Shown: positions 7,370 through 16,476 of the stretch, piece by piece | How the letters are laid out: every line of letters begins with the position of its first letter | Position numbering within the stretch: the stretch's first letter is position 1 | Assembly: GCA_031278315.1 (NCBI GenBank) | Contig: JAITKS010000054.1 | Location: 1-26,083, forward strand | Source: Planctomycetaceae bacterium | GTDB taxonomy: Bacteria > Planctomycetota > Planctomycetia > Pirellulales > Thermoguttaceae | DNA length: 26,083 bases | Reading direction: 5' to 3' | Notes under the pieces: model-generated | What the model saw: only the letters and a program-made list of their open reading frames with translations | Told to the model about the DNA's origin: nothing | The model's database searches: none | Program-made: the position numbers and the translations under genes

Positions 7370-9847
7370 TTATTTAATGTAATAAATTTCACCTGCTTTT
7401 GTTTCCAATTCGATGAGATTTTCGTTTAATTTTTTATGCGGAAATTCTTTGTTGCCGGCAAAAATTTTGATTGGAGATTTTGTTCTCAATCGACAGGTTT
7501 TGTTGTAACGCGATTTGATCTGGGCTTGAGACAGTTTACCGTTATTCCACGCCAAATCAATTTCATACCCTCCACGCGCACGCAATCCCTTGACTGCACC
7601 GGTTTGCCATGCTTTAGGCAATGCCGGTAACAACGATAATTCATCCGCATGACTTTGTAAAAGTAATTCCGCAACACCTGCCGCAAATGCCATAATTGCC
7701 TGATTGCCCTCAAACGACGGCGTAATCGTGCTGTCTTCTTTCGCCGGTTTGTAATAATACGAAACCATCGGTAATGCCATTTGTAACAATTTATACGCAC
7801 GTTCCGGTTCATTCAGCCGAGCATACATACTGATTTTCCAATTACTGAACGCTCCCATATATTGAAAATCACCGCGACGCTGTAAAACTTTCATTACCGA
7901 CTCTTTCAACTGCGGATTTCTCAACGGTGTTAAATCGTCGTCAGGATATAACGCATAAAGATGCATCAAATGACGATGAGTCGGCTCACGTTCTTTGAAA
8001 TCGTAAAACCATTCCTGTAACTGACCATGTTGTCCAATTTGATGAGTCGGCATTTGATGGATCAGTTGCGATATTTCGTTGCGCAAATCTTCGTCAACAT
8101 TCAGCGTTTTACTTGCCTCAATAAAATTACGAAAAAGATGCTTAATTAATTGAATATCACTCGCCGACGCAAATGAAACTGCAAAATTTGAATTACTCTT
8201 TTCGTCGATAAAACTATTTTCCGGCGAAGTCGAAGGACATGTAACCATCAATCCTGTTTGCGGCTCTTTGGTAAGCGAATCCGCACCAAACAATACTGCA
8301 CCTTTTAAAAGCGGATAAATTCGTTTCAAATATTCACTATTAGGATCAGGATCAAATTCGTAATGCGTGTAAAGTTGATTCATCAGCCAAACACCGCCAA
8401 ATTGCCAAAGTCCCCAATGCGGTTGAATGTCGGTCGGAGCGGAATGAAACCAAATGTCTGTCCCATGACAAGCACACCAACCGCGGCAACCAAACGTCTC
8501 TTTCGCCGTTCTTTCACCCGATTCAGCAAGATTCTGAACAAATAATAACAACGAATCATTCACCTTCGGCAAATTAGTATTTTCAACACACCAATAACAT
8601 TCCTGTAAATTAAAATTAAGCGTCCAACGTCCGCGCCATCGGCCATTCATGTCATCAAGCCAAGGATTATGATTGTTCATTGCCAACGTCCCCTCACGCG
8701 CACCGCAAAGCAAAATATATCGCGCAAATTGAAAATACCGCGCCGTGTAAGCAGGAACAATATCAGGAATCAATTCAACAGGCTTGTTTGTTTTCGTGTC
8801 AATTTTTTTGTTGGCTTCACGAATCGCTTCTATACATTGCGTTGTTGTCCAATCAGGATGCGGATCATTGCCAAGATAAATTTTGCAAGCGTTAATCATT
8901 GGCTTGTAATCATCCTGATGACGCTGCAACAACTCTTCGTAAGAAAACTTTGACGCATTGTCAATATAATCGTTGCAGCGTTGTTTTTCGTTGGCGGAAA
9001 CATCGTTGTAATTCACCCAGTTCGTCGCACCAGCAAGAATAATCGTTGCCGAATCGGCACCGCTTATCGTGATTTTATTGTTATCTATACTTTGTTTTCC
9101 GCCTTGATTGACAATTTTTACTTTTGCCTGCCATCGCAATTCCGGCGGTAAAATAATTTCACCTTTCTTTTCGGAAATTGTTGTTCCGTCCGTCACAATT
9201 GTATCGTTATCGTTTTCAAGATATGTTTTCGCGGACGGCTGCAAACTCGTGAAATAAACCGTAAAATTGATTTTCGCTTTTTGATCGGCAGTCAAATGAT
9301 AGACAACAACCTGATCAGGAAAACTAGCAAAAACCTGCCGATTAAATTGTATGCCGTCTTTTTTGTATCGAATATTGACAGTGCCGTTGTCCATATCAAG
9401 CGAGCGTTGATAATCAGAGATTTTATCAAAAGCGTGTTCGTCAACCTTAATATTGAGCCGTGCCATCGGTTGATAAAACTGAACGTGAACAGGATTGCCG
9501 AAAAGTTTTCGACCTTCTGTGTCGGCAGCTTTCCAATTTCTTGCAAAAGCGTACTCACGAATTTTCCGAATGATTTCAGTAGTATTTTTGATTGCAGCAT
9601 TGTAAGGACCGCCAGTCCAAAGTGTTTCATCATTGAACGGAATGACTTCGTGATTCGTACTTCCCGGAATCATCGCAACAAACCGTCCCGTTCCAATCGG
9701 CAACCCTTCCCAAAATTTCGCCGCCGGAATATCGTACTGCCATTTCATTGGAACCTGATTAACAATAATAGATTCATCTCCAAAAACAAAACTGCTGCTT
9801 GAAACAAAAACAAACAATAATGCCAATAATAAAAAAATTCTTTTCAT
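7370..9847 (-). CDS. Secreted glycoside hydrolase family 95 (alpha-L-fucosidase type)
   Basis: Inverting glycosidase that should remove alpha-1,2-linked L-fucose (some GH95 act on L-galactose) from glycans. 825 aa with a signal peptide (MKRIFLLLALLFVFVSSSSF), so exported. Visible: the N-terminal GH95 domain with PAAKFWEGLPIGTGRFVAMI (41-60) and NDETLWTGGPYN (72-83); the (alpha/alpha)6 barrel with WTLNFNLQECYW (408-419; Asn411 and Asn413 matching the conserved Asn pair), HGTDIWFHSAP, WQFGGVWL, CPSTSPEN (538-545; Glu543 is the candidate general acid), QLQEWFYD, HRHLMHLYALYP, and SLLPALPKAW...GLRARGGYEIDLAW near the C-terminus. The segment usually written IDGN reads FEGN (Glu713), possibly changing the Asp that assists catalysis. 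AAGG lies about 12 nt before the start. A cupin gene lies upstream on the same strand. Confidence 0.93.
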   Translation of the reverse strand: MKRIFLLLALLFVFVSSSSFVFGDESIIVNQVPMKWQYDIPAAKFWEGLPIGTGRFVAMIPGSTNHEVIPFNDETLWTGGPYNAAIKNTTEIIRKIREYAFARNWKAADTEGRKLFGNPVHVQFYQPMARLNIKVDEHAFDKISDYQRSLDMDNGTVNIRYKKDGIQFNRQVFASFPDQVVVYHLTADQKAKINFTVYFTSLQPSAKTYLENDNDTIVTDGTTISEKKGEIILPPELRWQAKVKIVNQGGKQSIDNNKITISGADSATIILAGATNWVNYNDVSANEKQRCNDYIDNASKFSYEELLQRHQDDYKPMINACKIYLGNDPHPDWTTTQCIEAIREANKKIDTKTNKPVELIPDIVPAYTARYFQFARYILLCGAREGTLAMNNHNPWLDDMNGRWRGRWTLNFNLQECYWCVENTNLPKVNDSLLLFVQNLAESGERTAKETFGCRGWCACHGTDIWFHSAPTDIQPHWGLWQFGGVWLMNQLYTHYEFDPDPNSEYLKRIYPLLKGAVLFGADSLTKEPQTGLMVTCPSTSPENSFIDEKSNSNFAVSFASASDIQLIKHLFRNFIEASKTLNVDEDLRNEISQLIHQMPTHQIGQHGQLQEWFYDFKEREPTHRHLMHLYALYPDDDLTPLRNPQLKESVMKVLQRRGDFQYMGAFSNWKISMYARLNEPERAYKLLQMALPMVSYYYKPAKEDSTITPSFEGNQAIMAFAAGVAELLLQSHADELSLLPALPKAWQTGAVKGLRARGGYEIDLAWNNGKLSQAQIKSRYNKTCRLRTKSPIKIFAGNKEFPHKKLNENLIELETKAGEIYYIK

Positions 9848-10169
9848 ATTATTTTTTACCTTATTTTTTACCTTCTATACTATTCATACTTGAAAAAGCG
9901 GCGGACAGCAAAAACTAGACCAATAAGTTTATGTGCGTGGTTTATTCAGTCTTTTTTTTTGGCGGCGACGGTTCCCCGAAATTTATTTAACGAGTCCAAA
10001 TCGTACAGACACTGCTGGTCACTTTTTTCGTTACAAAAAATAATACCGAATTTTAAAGTACAATGAGTATAGTAAAAATTTTTTAACATTTGTAAAAGCC
10101 GATTTTAATTGATTTGATTGAAATCGAAATCAATTCGCAGAGTTGAGTTTTGGAGTTGAACACGTTGAA
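9848..10169. other. Intergenic region between cupin and GH95 genes
   Basis: 322 bases, no gene. It should hold the GH95 promoter (minus strand). A 9-bp inverted repeat (AATTGATTT at 10107-10115 and AAATCAATT at 10127-10135) lies just downstream of the cupin gene and could be a weak terminator or an operator. Confidence 0.4.
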
Positions 10170-10625
10170 TTAACGCCATTGTGGAATATATTCAATTCGT
10201 TTACCGTCGTCTGTTGTATGTTCTTCCAATGAATTTTCTCTGGACTGAACACAGATATAAACCATTTCTGTATCAGACGTATTACATAATCCTCTTATTC
10301 CTTGCGGAGATACCTTTATGACACTTCCTTCGGCTATTGGAAAACAATCGTCATCAACTTGATAATATCCCGAACCTTTCAAAATAATGTACGTTTCTTC
10401 GTCTTTATTATGGAAATGAAAATAAGGTAACTCGGTTTTCGGCGGCAATGCCGTAAACGAAATTTCCGTTCCCGTAGCTTTAGTCGATTCATTGACAAAT
10501 ACTTTGCCTCGAACTTCCTGCTTGGTCTTGCAATGAATAAAAGAATAATCCATCAATGAATCCAAGCTGCCAATATTTACTGCCGCATAATTTTTATTTT
10601 CAGATATTTTTTCTATTTGTTTCAT
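10170..10625 (-). CDS. Single-domain cupin protein
   Basis: 151 residues from the ATG at 10625. An upstream in-frame TTG at 10676 would add 17 residues without support. Cupin motif 1 is clear: PYFHFHNKDEETYIILKG, with His70, His72 and Glu76/77 as likely metal ligands. Motif 2 follows as FPIAEGSVIKVSPQG, but where the second motif normally has its His (P-x-G-x-x-H) this protein has Gly112, so the metal site may lack a ligand. Members of this small-cupin type act as sugar or metabolite isomerases, dioxygenases or simple binding proteins; no specific reaction can be assigned. It lies upstream of the fucosidase on the same strand, 322 bp away, so co-function is only a possibility. No clear ribosome binding site. 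Confidence 0.8.
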   Translation of the reverse strand: MKQIEKISENKNYAAVNIGSLDSLMDYSFIHCKTKQEVRGKVFVNESTKATGTEISFTALPPKTELPYFHFHNKDEETYIILKGSGYYQVDDDCFPIAEGSVIKVSPQGIRGLCNTSDTEMVYICVQSRENSLEEHTTDDGKRIEYIPQWR

Positions 10626-10863
10626 GTTTATTGTATTGAGATTGAGGAACTGTTCAGCGGAATGTTTATTCCACAACGTTAATTTTAAACCGTTCTCACT
10701 TTGACTTTCAATTTTAACTGCAATTCATAGTACGATACATATAATATTCAATTTATTTATCGTAACAAAAAATGAATTTTCAAAAATGAATTTTCAAATG
10801 CGAGGAATAATATATTACCAAATTTTCAACATTTGAATATTATGCGTAACAATTATTTTTATT
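10626..10863. other. Upstream region of the cupin gene
   Basis: No gene is seen. It contains a tandem ATGAATTTTCAAA duplication at about 10770-10797. The cupin promoter (minus strand) should lie here. Repeat element C follows directly, and non-coding DNA continues to 11502. Confidence 0.35.
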
Positions 10864-11379
10864 GTAATATATCAGTGAAATATTTTTTTCAACTTTTTTT
10901 GGTTTATGAATTTTAAAACTAACCTTATTTTCAACCTTATTTTTCCGAACTAAACAACCTTATCAGCAACAATGAATCACCAAAAAACAAAACCTCATTA
11001 CCTGATTGTTGAAAAATGATTTGTTAGATTTAATTAGAATTTCTAAAAACTATTTTAGGAGAACTACAAACGTCCCGCCTGCAATATAAACGTCTAAATA
11101 TGCGGTCAAGACAATCCCGCTCCTTATAAAAATAAATTTTTTAGAAAAAGTTTTTAGAAATTCCCTATAACCTATAACCCTAGTAATTGACCAAATCAAT
11201 ATGTTCGGTACAATTACACGCCTTTAGATTCACGAATAAGTAATACTCATCATTTATAATTTTGAAAATTTCCGTAATATTTCAGCATATTTCAGCGTAA
11301 ATTCCGTGATAAATAATCACCCCTCTGTAGTTTTTCCGAGTCCCTTTATACGTTTACAAATATTTCACTAAAATATTAC
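10864..11379. repeat. MITE-like repeat, copy C, diverged and interrupted
   Basis: Starts GTAATATATCAGTGAAATAT. The first 170 bases match the left halves of copies A and B, including AACCTTATTTTCAACCTTAT and GATTTGTTAGA. The match then breaks at about 11030, where another inverted-repeat unit (11037-11163) sits. A degenerate right end, ATTTCACTAAAATATTAC, closes at 11379 and matches the inverse of the left end at 16 of 18 positions. No target duplication is visible. The right boundary is less sure than the left. Confidence 0.55.
11037..11163. repeat. Nested inverted-repeat unit within copy C
   Basis: Perfect 15-bp inverted ends: GAATTTCTAAAAACT at 11037-11051 and AGTTTTTAGAAATTC at 11149-11163, around a 97-bp core that is less AT-rich at GTCCCGCCTGCAATA. 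Its position at the point where copy C loses similarity suggests a second, unrelated small element inserted into the first. Confidence 0.55.
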
Positions 11380-11502
11380 AAAATTTTATCAATTAGAAAC
11401 GAATACACGAATATCAAATTTTACCTCACTCCCAATAAACAGAAACAATTATTAACATCCAATAAGAAAATATTCTTTCAATTCCTTACAAATTTTAAAC
11501 TT

Positions 11503-13140
11503 ATGCAGTCTAATTTTCCTAACGATAATAATGAACAATATTCACCTACAGCAATAATATTACCTCCCGAATCTCAAAAGAGCGGTTGCGGCTTTTCGGG
11601 CTGCTTAATTGGATGCGGTATTGTTTGTCTTGTACTAATAATTACCTCAATCATAGCCGGTTTGCTTATTCATAGCTATTGTTTCAAAAGTATCCCACTC
11701 AAGGTATCACCTGAAACAACTCTTGTAACAACGCCCCTAAAATCTGACGGTAAATCTGTCGATTTCTACACCGTACTAAAAAAACAAATCGAACCGCAAA
11801 ATCCAACATCAAATAACGGATTCAAAAACGTTCTCGCTGCATACGGAAAAGAACTATTCATTAATAATAGTCAAGAAGCTTTGAACTACGACTGGATATT
11901 CAACGAAATATGCAAAGCTGTCGAACTCGATCCAAACTTTACACCAGAAAATGTTTACAAAGAACCAAACCTTTCCGTATTCCTAAACGGTCTAAACGAA
12001 AACAATGCCGAAAAAGAATCATCAATAAAAGAACTCAAACTAACAATATTCGACGAATTACTTACAAAAAATTGGTCTATCCAAAATTACCCGGAAATCG
12101 AAGAATGGCTGAATAAAGTTAATCCTGGTCTGGATGTTGTACAAAAAGCTGCAATGGAAGAATCATATTTTATCCCTATGATACGCCGAAATGAACAAGA
12201 ACTCGCACTCGTTTCACTTTCTCCGCCAATAATTAATGCTAATGCCAAATTGATACATGGCTTACAAATAAGGTCAATACTGCAAATCGGAGAGAGAAAT
12301 TTCGATAAAGCATGGGACGATATACTCGCCTCATTCCATCTGCAACGTAAACTAATCAATAAAGGTATTCACCTTTTTAATTACAATATACCAACCGAAA
12401 TCAAACTGCAAATAATTAAAACAATTGCACAATCTTCTTCTAACTGGACTCCCGAACAACTCAATAAAGCAATCAACGATTTGCAATCAATACCACAAGC
12501 ACCTAAACGCGAAGATTTACTATTAACCGCCCAATATACCGTCCTAGATGCATTCGCAATGACAAATAATACTGAACAATTCGTAGAATCAATTGCAAGT
12601 CTATCATTTGCGGCAAGAACGCAGCTGGATAGTCTCATCAATATAATGAAATTGTTCGGATTCAATTGGAATATAGCCGCTAAAAAAATGAATGAGGCAG
12701 TCACAATTTATAAGAAAACTATCAACGACGAAAAAAATACAGAAAAATTACTCAATCCCGCAACCATAGATGCACAACTTGACATTCAGAAATTCAGTCA
12801 AAAATTATCAATTGATTTGCATAATAAAATGATAAACGTAATCACTGTATCAGGCCGATCAGAAGTTGCAGGTTACATTATCGGCGAAATTGTACCTTTT
12901 ACAGAGAAATATATTTTCAAACAAACACTAAATGACGAAATATATTACCGATTGCTACAAACAGCATTCGCAATTGAACTATACAAATCCGAACACAAAA
13001 AATATCCGGATTCAATCGACCAACTAAAACTTAACCCGCCAAGAATAACCGCAATAAAAACAAATTACAAACTTACTGATAAAGGTTACAAAATATCAAT
13101 CAGCGGCGTTGAACTAGAATTTATAACAAATACAGACTAG
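11503..13140 (+). CDS. Membrane-anchored protein of unknown function, planctomycete style
   Basis: 545 residues. The N-terminus (about 27) is cytosolic and Pro/Ser/Asn-rich. Next comes GCGFSGCLIGCGIVCLVLII and a single transmembrane helix (about residues 33-56), then a large, mostly helical extracytoplasmic domain. After the anchor it has TTLVTTPLKSDGKSVDFYTVL...NNGFKNVLAAYG. The end carries YRLLQTAFAIELYKSEHKKYPDSIDQL, a pattern seen at the C-termini of many uncharacterised Planctomycetota proteins (helix, then YP..L..L), reminiscent of pseudopilin-type tails. That family impression is from memory. No enzymatic motif is visible. It is preceded by 877 bp of non-coding, repeat-laden DNA; no good ribosome binding site is seen at the ATG. 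Confidence 0.75.
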   Translation: MQSNFPNDNNEQYSPTAIILPPESQKSGCGFSGCLIGCGIVCLVLIITSIIAGLLIHSYCFKSIPLKVSPETTLVTTPLKSDGKSVDFYTVLKKQIEPQNPTSNNGFKNVLAAYGKELFINNSQEALNYDWIFNEICKAVELDPNFTPENVYKEPNLSVFLNGLNENNAEKESSIKELKLTIFDELLTKNWSIQNYPEIEEWLNKVNPGLDVVQKAAMEESYFIPMIRRNEQELALVSLSPPIINANAKLIHGLQIRSILQIGERNFDKAWDDILASFHLQRKLINKGIHLFNYNIPTEIKLQIIKTIAQSSSNWTPEQLNKAINDLQSIPQAPKREDLLLTAQYTVLDAFAMTNNTEQFVESIASLSFAARTQLDSLINIMKLFGFNWNIAAKKMNEAVTIYKKTINDEKNTEKLLNPATIDAQLDIQKFSQKLSIDLHNKMINVITVSGRSEVAGYIIGEIVPFTEKYIFKQTLNDEIYYRLLQTAFAIELYKSEHKKYPDSIDQLKLNPPRITAIKTNYKLTDKGYKISISGVELEFITNTD

Positions 13141-13622
13141 GTTTATACTCATTTCAAAATTAATGTAATCCTAAAAATAAATCAACATAAATTAACCAAA
13201 ATTCAAGCATAAACCGCTTAAAAAATAAAAAACATCTATTGATTTAATATTACGATTTGAATAGAATACACCGCCTGTAAACATTTAACAATAATTGATA
13301 TAAACTGTAAACATTTTTTTGGTCTTATCAACTTTGTTTAAACAGATTTTACGAAACAAGAAATAAAAAAACAACGATTCAAAAGCATATTCATTACTAC
13401 CTGCATCTATTAGGTAATCAAACATTACCGAAAGTTAAAGTATGAGAAGCTTAAAACATAATTCGTTGCTTTCACTCTTTTAATTCATTCCGAAATAGCC
13501 GAAATATAAACAGTAAACCAGTGTTGAGTGTTGAAAAATTAAAGATAAATAATTAAAAATTCACTCATATATTTACACAATCATTCTCATAAATCTAAAT
13601 CCCCACAGAAAGAAGGTTGATA
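13141..13622. other. Intergenic region upstream of the dksA-like gene
   Basis: 482 bases without a credible gene. It contains a direct repeat CTGTAAACATTT at 13275-13286 and 13305-13316, exactly 30 bp apart. A TIR-like ATTCACTCATATATTTAC ends at 13576, similar to the right ends of the MITE-like elements but without a clear left partner. The promoter of the dksA-like/lspA genes should be here. Confidence 0.4.
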
Positions 13623-14582
13623 ATGAAAAAAATTAAGAAAAAAAATATCCCAATTAAAACTAAAAAAACAACAATAAAAAACACTCCTATAAAAAAGGTT
13701 AAAAATTCAAAAACGCCTAAAAAGGTTACGAAAAAGATTACAAAAAAAGTTACAAAAAAAATTACTAAAAAAGTAATAAAAAAAGTAACCGCAAAAAAAG
13801 CTGCAAAAAAAAGCGTTATTCCGAATATATCTCAGAAAAAAACCACAAAGAATATTAAGAATATTACAGCTAAACTAAATAAAGCTGCTGCTGCTAAACC
13901 TTCTCCTGTACGAGGTAAATCGGTTATCGAAAAAACTAAAAATAAGTTGATCAAAACAACAATCCCAAAACAACAAATTAAAAAAACACTACCCAAAACT
14001 AAGACAACTATAATATCTAAACCAAAATCAATTGCAAACAGTAATGTGACTAATAACGTTTCAACATTAAAACCGAATAAAAATTTTACAGAAGTTAAAT
14101 CGGTTACATCAAAAGAAGAATATAACAATAATATAACCGAAAAAACAACTTCAAATTCTAATTCGTTCCAGTCAGAACCATTGAACAAATATTTGATGAG
14201 TGAACATGAGTTAGATTCTTATCGCCAAAAATTGATAATAATGCGGGCAAGATTGCGAGGTGATGTATCAACGATGACAGATGCTGCATTAAATAAAAAT
14301 CGTATGGATGCATCTGGAGATTTGTCGGCGGTGCCGATTCACATGGCGGATGTCGGCTCTGACAATTTTGAACAAGAGCAAACACTATCGTTTATGCAGA
14401 ATGAACGCGGAATTTTAGTCGATATTGAAGATGCTTTAGTTAGAATCAAGGATGGTAATTATGGAATTTGTGAGGGGTGCGGTAATCCTATTCCAAAGGT
14501 ACGTTTGAATTTCATACCTTATGCCAACATGTGTGTAAAATGTGCTGAGCTTGTTCAAAGTCAGGAAGAGGAGAATAACTAA
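13623..14582 (+). CDS. DksA/TraR-type zinc-finger protein with long lysine-rich N-terminal tail
   Basis: 319 residues from the ATG at 13623, which has a GAAGG Shine-Dalgarno 8 nt upstream; a TTG at 13617 is less likely. The C-terminal third is a DksA/TraR module: a coiled-coil helix pair (LDSYRQKLIIMRARLRG...), then YGICEGCGNPIP and ANMCVKCAE, giving a C4 zinc finger at Cys283, Cys286, Cys304 and Cys307. DksA proteins bind the secondary channel of RNA polymerase and modulate initiation. The first 180 residues are extraordinarily basic, with repeats such as KKVTKKITKKVTKKITKK, then Ser/Thr/Asn-rich linkers. They resemble histone H1-like tails and probably bind DNA or RNA. The A-rich codons come from poly-Lys. 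Its stop overlaps the lspA start (TAATG), so the two are translationally coupled. Confidence 0.88.
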   Translation: MKKIKKKNIPIKTKKTTIKNTPIKKVKNSKTPKKVTKKITKKVTKKITKKVIKKVTAKKAAKKSVIPNISQKKTTKNIKNITAKLNKAAAAKPSPVRGKSVIEKTKNKLIKTTIPKQQIKKTLPKTKTTIISKPKSIANSNVTNNVSTLKPNKNFTEVKSVTSKEEYNNNITEKTTSNSNSFQSEPLNKYLMSEHELDSYRQKLIIMRARLRGDVSTMTDAALNKNRMDASGDLSAVPIHMADVGSDNFEQEQTLSFMQNERGILVDIEDALVRIKDGNYGICEGCGNPIPKVRLNFIPYANMCVKCAELVQSQEEENN

Positions 14583-15256
14583 TGAATGAAAAGGTCAATT
14601 TAGAAATTAAAAAACAAACAAAAACAAATAATATTATCAATAAATCAGGGCAAGAGGAAACATCTGTTTATCGAACAAGGTATTTTGTTTTTAGTCTGTT
14701 ATTTTTTGTATCTGCGGCTTTTCTTGGTGCGTTATTAGATATTGTTACAAAAAATTGGATATTTTCTTTGCTTGGTTTACCCGGAGAATACAAACGAGTT
14801 GAGCAGGATGGTATTTATTGGTTATTGCCGGACATATTTGGGTTTCAGACAAGTTTGAATGAAGGCGGTATATTTGGCATGTGGCAGGGTCAATCATTCC
14901 CGTTGGCGATTCTTTCATGTGTTGCATTAGCGGGAATTTGTCTTTGGATATTTTTTGTAGTGTGGCGCAGTTGTTTTATGGTTTTTACGCTTAGTCTAAT
15001 TGCAGCCGGGATACTTGGAAATCTTTATGACCGGCTTGGTTTCCATGCGTTGTCGTATAATGGCGATTTTATTTATGCAGTTCGTGATTGGATTGTGGTT
15101 ATGATAGGCAATTATCATTGGCCAAATTTTAATTTAGCAGATACGTTTTTAGTGTGTGGTACGATTTTGATTTTATTGCAACCTTTTTTTGAGTGGCTAG
15201 CAAAAAAGTTTTCGTGTAGTGATAAAAAAATTAAACATGAAAACATTGAAAAATAA
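14582..15256 (+). CDS. lspA: Lipoprotein signal peptidase (signal peptidase II)
   Basis: Aspartic protease of the inner membrane that cuts signal peptides from diacylglyceryl-modified prolipoproteins. 224 aa, longer than the usual about 165 because of a polar N-terminal extension of about 33 residues. Four hydrophobic helices: about 34-52, 106-128, 132-147 and 186-205. Conserved segments: LLDIVTKNW (51-59), LNEGGIFG (92-99), GNLYDRLG (146-153), AVRDWI (166-171) and NFNLAD (182-187). Asp169 and Asp187 are the likely catalytic pair. Starts inside the stop of the dksA-like gene. The prophage secretin in this window is itself a predicted lipoprotein that would need this enzyme. Confidence 0.95.
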   Translation: MNEKVNLEIKKQTKTNNIINKSGQEETSVYRTRYFVFSLLFFVSAAFLGALLDIVTKNWIFSLLGLPGEYKRVEQDGIYWLLPDIFGFQTSLNEGGIFGMWQGQSFPLAILSCVALAGICLWIFFVVWRSCFMVFTLSLIAAGILGNLYDRLGFHALSYNGDFIYAVRDWIVVMIGNYHWPNFNLADTFLVCGTILILLQPFFEWLAKKFSCSDKKIKHENIEK

Positions 15257-15351
15257 AAGGGCAGGGCAGGCAGCAATTAAATTCCATACGTAACTTGTTG
15301 TATTATGAATATTGGTGATTATTTTCTTATTAGAGATGGGGAGAAGTGTTG

Positions 15352-16344
15352 ATGTCTCATGTAGAGCAAAGATTAGCGTTTGAGAAACCAATATTTGATC
15401 TCGAAGCGCGAATTGAGATGTTGAAGAAAGATGCGTTACAAGCTGGTGCAGCGGTAGAATTACGAGAAGAAATAACGCGTTTAAGAAAAAATCTTTTACA
15501 ACTTCAAAAGGAAATTTATGCAACGTTGAAACCTTGGGAGACTGTTGAAGTGGCGCGTCATCCGAATAGACCTCAAACAGTTGATTATCTTGAGATGGTT
15601 TTTGATGAATTTGTTGAGTTACATGGTGACCGTTTTTTTGGAGATGATCAAGCGATTCGGACTGGTTGGGCTAAGCTTGATGAGTTTAGGGTAATGATAG
15701 TTGGTCAGCAGAAGGGGCGTAATCTTAGGGAACGTCAAATATGTAATTTTGGTTGTCCGCATCCGGAGGGTTATCGCAAGGCTCTTAGGGTAATGCGTTT
15801 AGCTGCTAAGTTTCATTTGCCGATTGTTAGTTTAATTGACACTCCGGGTGCTTTTCCTGGTGTTGCATCGGAGGAACGAGGGGTTGCAAGTATAATTGCC
15901 GAGTTAATGTTTGAGATGTCTGTACTTCCAACGCAGATAGTTTGTGTAGTGATTGGGGAGGGCGGGTCAGGTGGAGCAATTGGAATTGGGGTAGGTGATC
16001 GTGTTGCGATGATGGAACATTCATATTATTCTGTAATTAGTCCTGAGGGGTGTGCGGGTATTCTTTGGAAGGGACATGAGCACAAGAACAAGGCAGCGGA
16101 CGCATTAAAGATGCGATCAAATGATCTGATTCGTTTAGGTGTGATTGAGGATGTAATAGAGGAACCAATAGGAGGGGCACATCGAGACCCGCATTTAGCT
16201 GCTTCGCGATTAAAACATTATTTAAGAAGTAATCTCAAAGAGCTTGTAAAAGTGCCGATAGAATCTCTTGTTCAAACACGATATAGACGATTCCGCAACT
16301 TAGGCATAGTTGCTGAAAAAAATCTAAAAGAAGACAATTTCTAA
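15352..16344 (+). CDS. accA: Acetyl-CoA carboxylase carboxyltransferase subunit alpha
   Basis: Works with AccD to move the carboxyl group from biotin-BCCP to acetyl-CoA, forming malonyl-CoA for fatty acid synthesis. 330 residues, about the E. coli size. I start it at the ATG at 15352, which has a good GGGGAG ribosome binding site about 8 nt upstream; a GTG at 15346 overlaps that site. Visible: N-terminal helical LAFEKPIFDLEARIE, then FDEFVELHGDRFFGDD, FGCPHPEGYRKALRVM, LIDTPGAFPGVASEERG, and GEGGSGGAIGIG...SYYSVISPEGCAGILWK, the acyl-CoA/carboxybiotin-binding crotonase-type core. Last host gene before the dif-like site. Confidence 0.97.
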   Translation: MSHVEQRLAFEKPIFDLEARIEMLKKDALQAGAAVELREEITRLRKNLLQLQKEIYATLKPWETVEVARHPNRPQTVDYLEMVFDEFVELHGDRFFGDDQAIRTGWAKLDEFRVMIVGQQKGRNLRERQICNFGCPHPEGYRKALRVMRLAAKFHLPIVSLIDTPGAFPGVASEERGVASIIAELMFEMSVLPTQIVCVVIGEGGSGGAIGIGVGDRVAMMEHSYYSVISPEGCAGILWKGHEHKNKAADALKMRSNDLIRLGVIEDVIEEPIGGAHRDPHLAASRLKHYLRSNLKELVKVPIESLVQTRYRRFRNLGIVAEKNLKEDNF

Positions 16345-16348
16345 TTAC

Positions 16349-16451
16349 CTTCATTACATAATATACTTCATTACACAATTTCTCAATATTGAATAATCTC
16401 AATGTCGAGTTTAATAATCTCAATGATGAACCAGATTAAATAATCTCAATG
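16349..16451. repeat. Cluster of short direct repeats downstream of accA
   Basis: CTTCATTACA occurs at 16349-16358 and 16366-16375. AATAATCTCAATG occurs three times at 16392-16404, 16413-16425 and 16439-16451 (spacings 21 and 26 bp), each followed by (T/A)(C/T)GA. No protein is encoded. The cluster lies immediately on the host side of the dif-like site. Confidence 0.6.
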
Positions 16452-16476
16452 TTGAACAAAATATACTGACGTAGTA

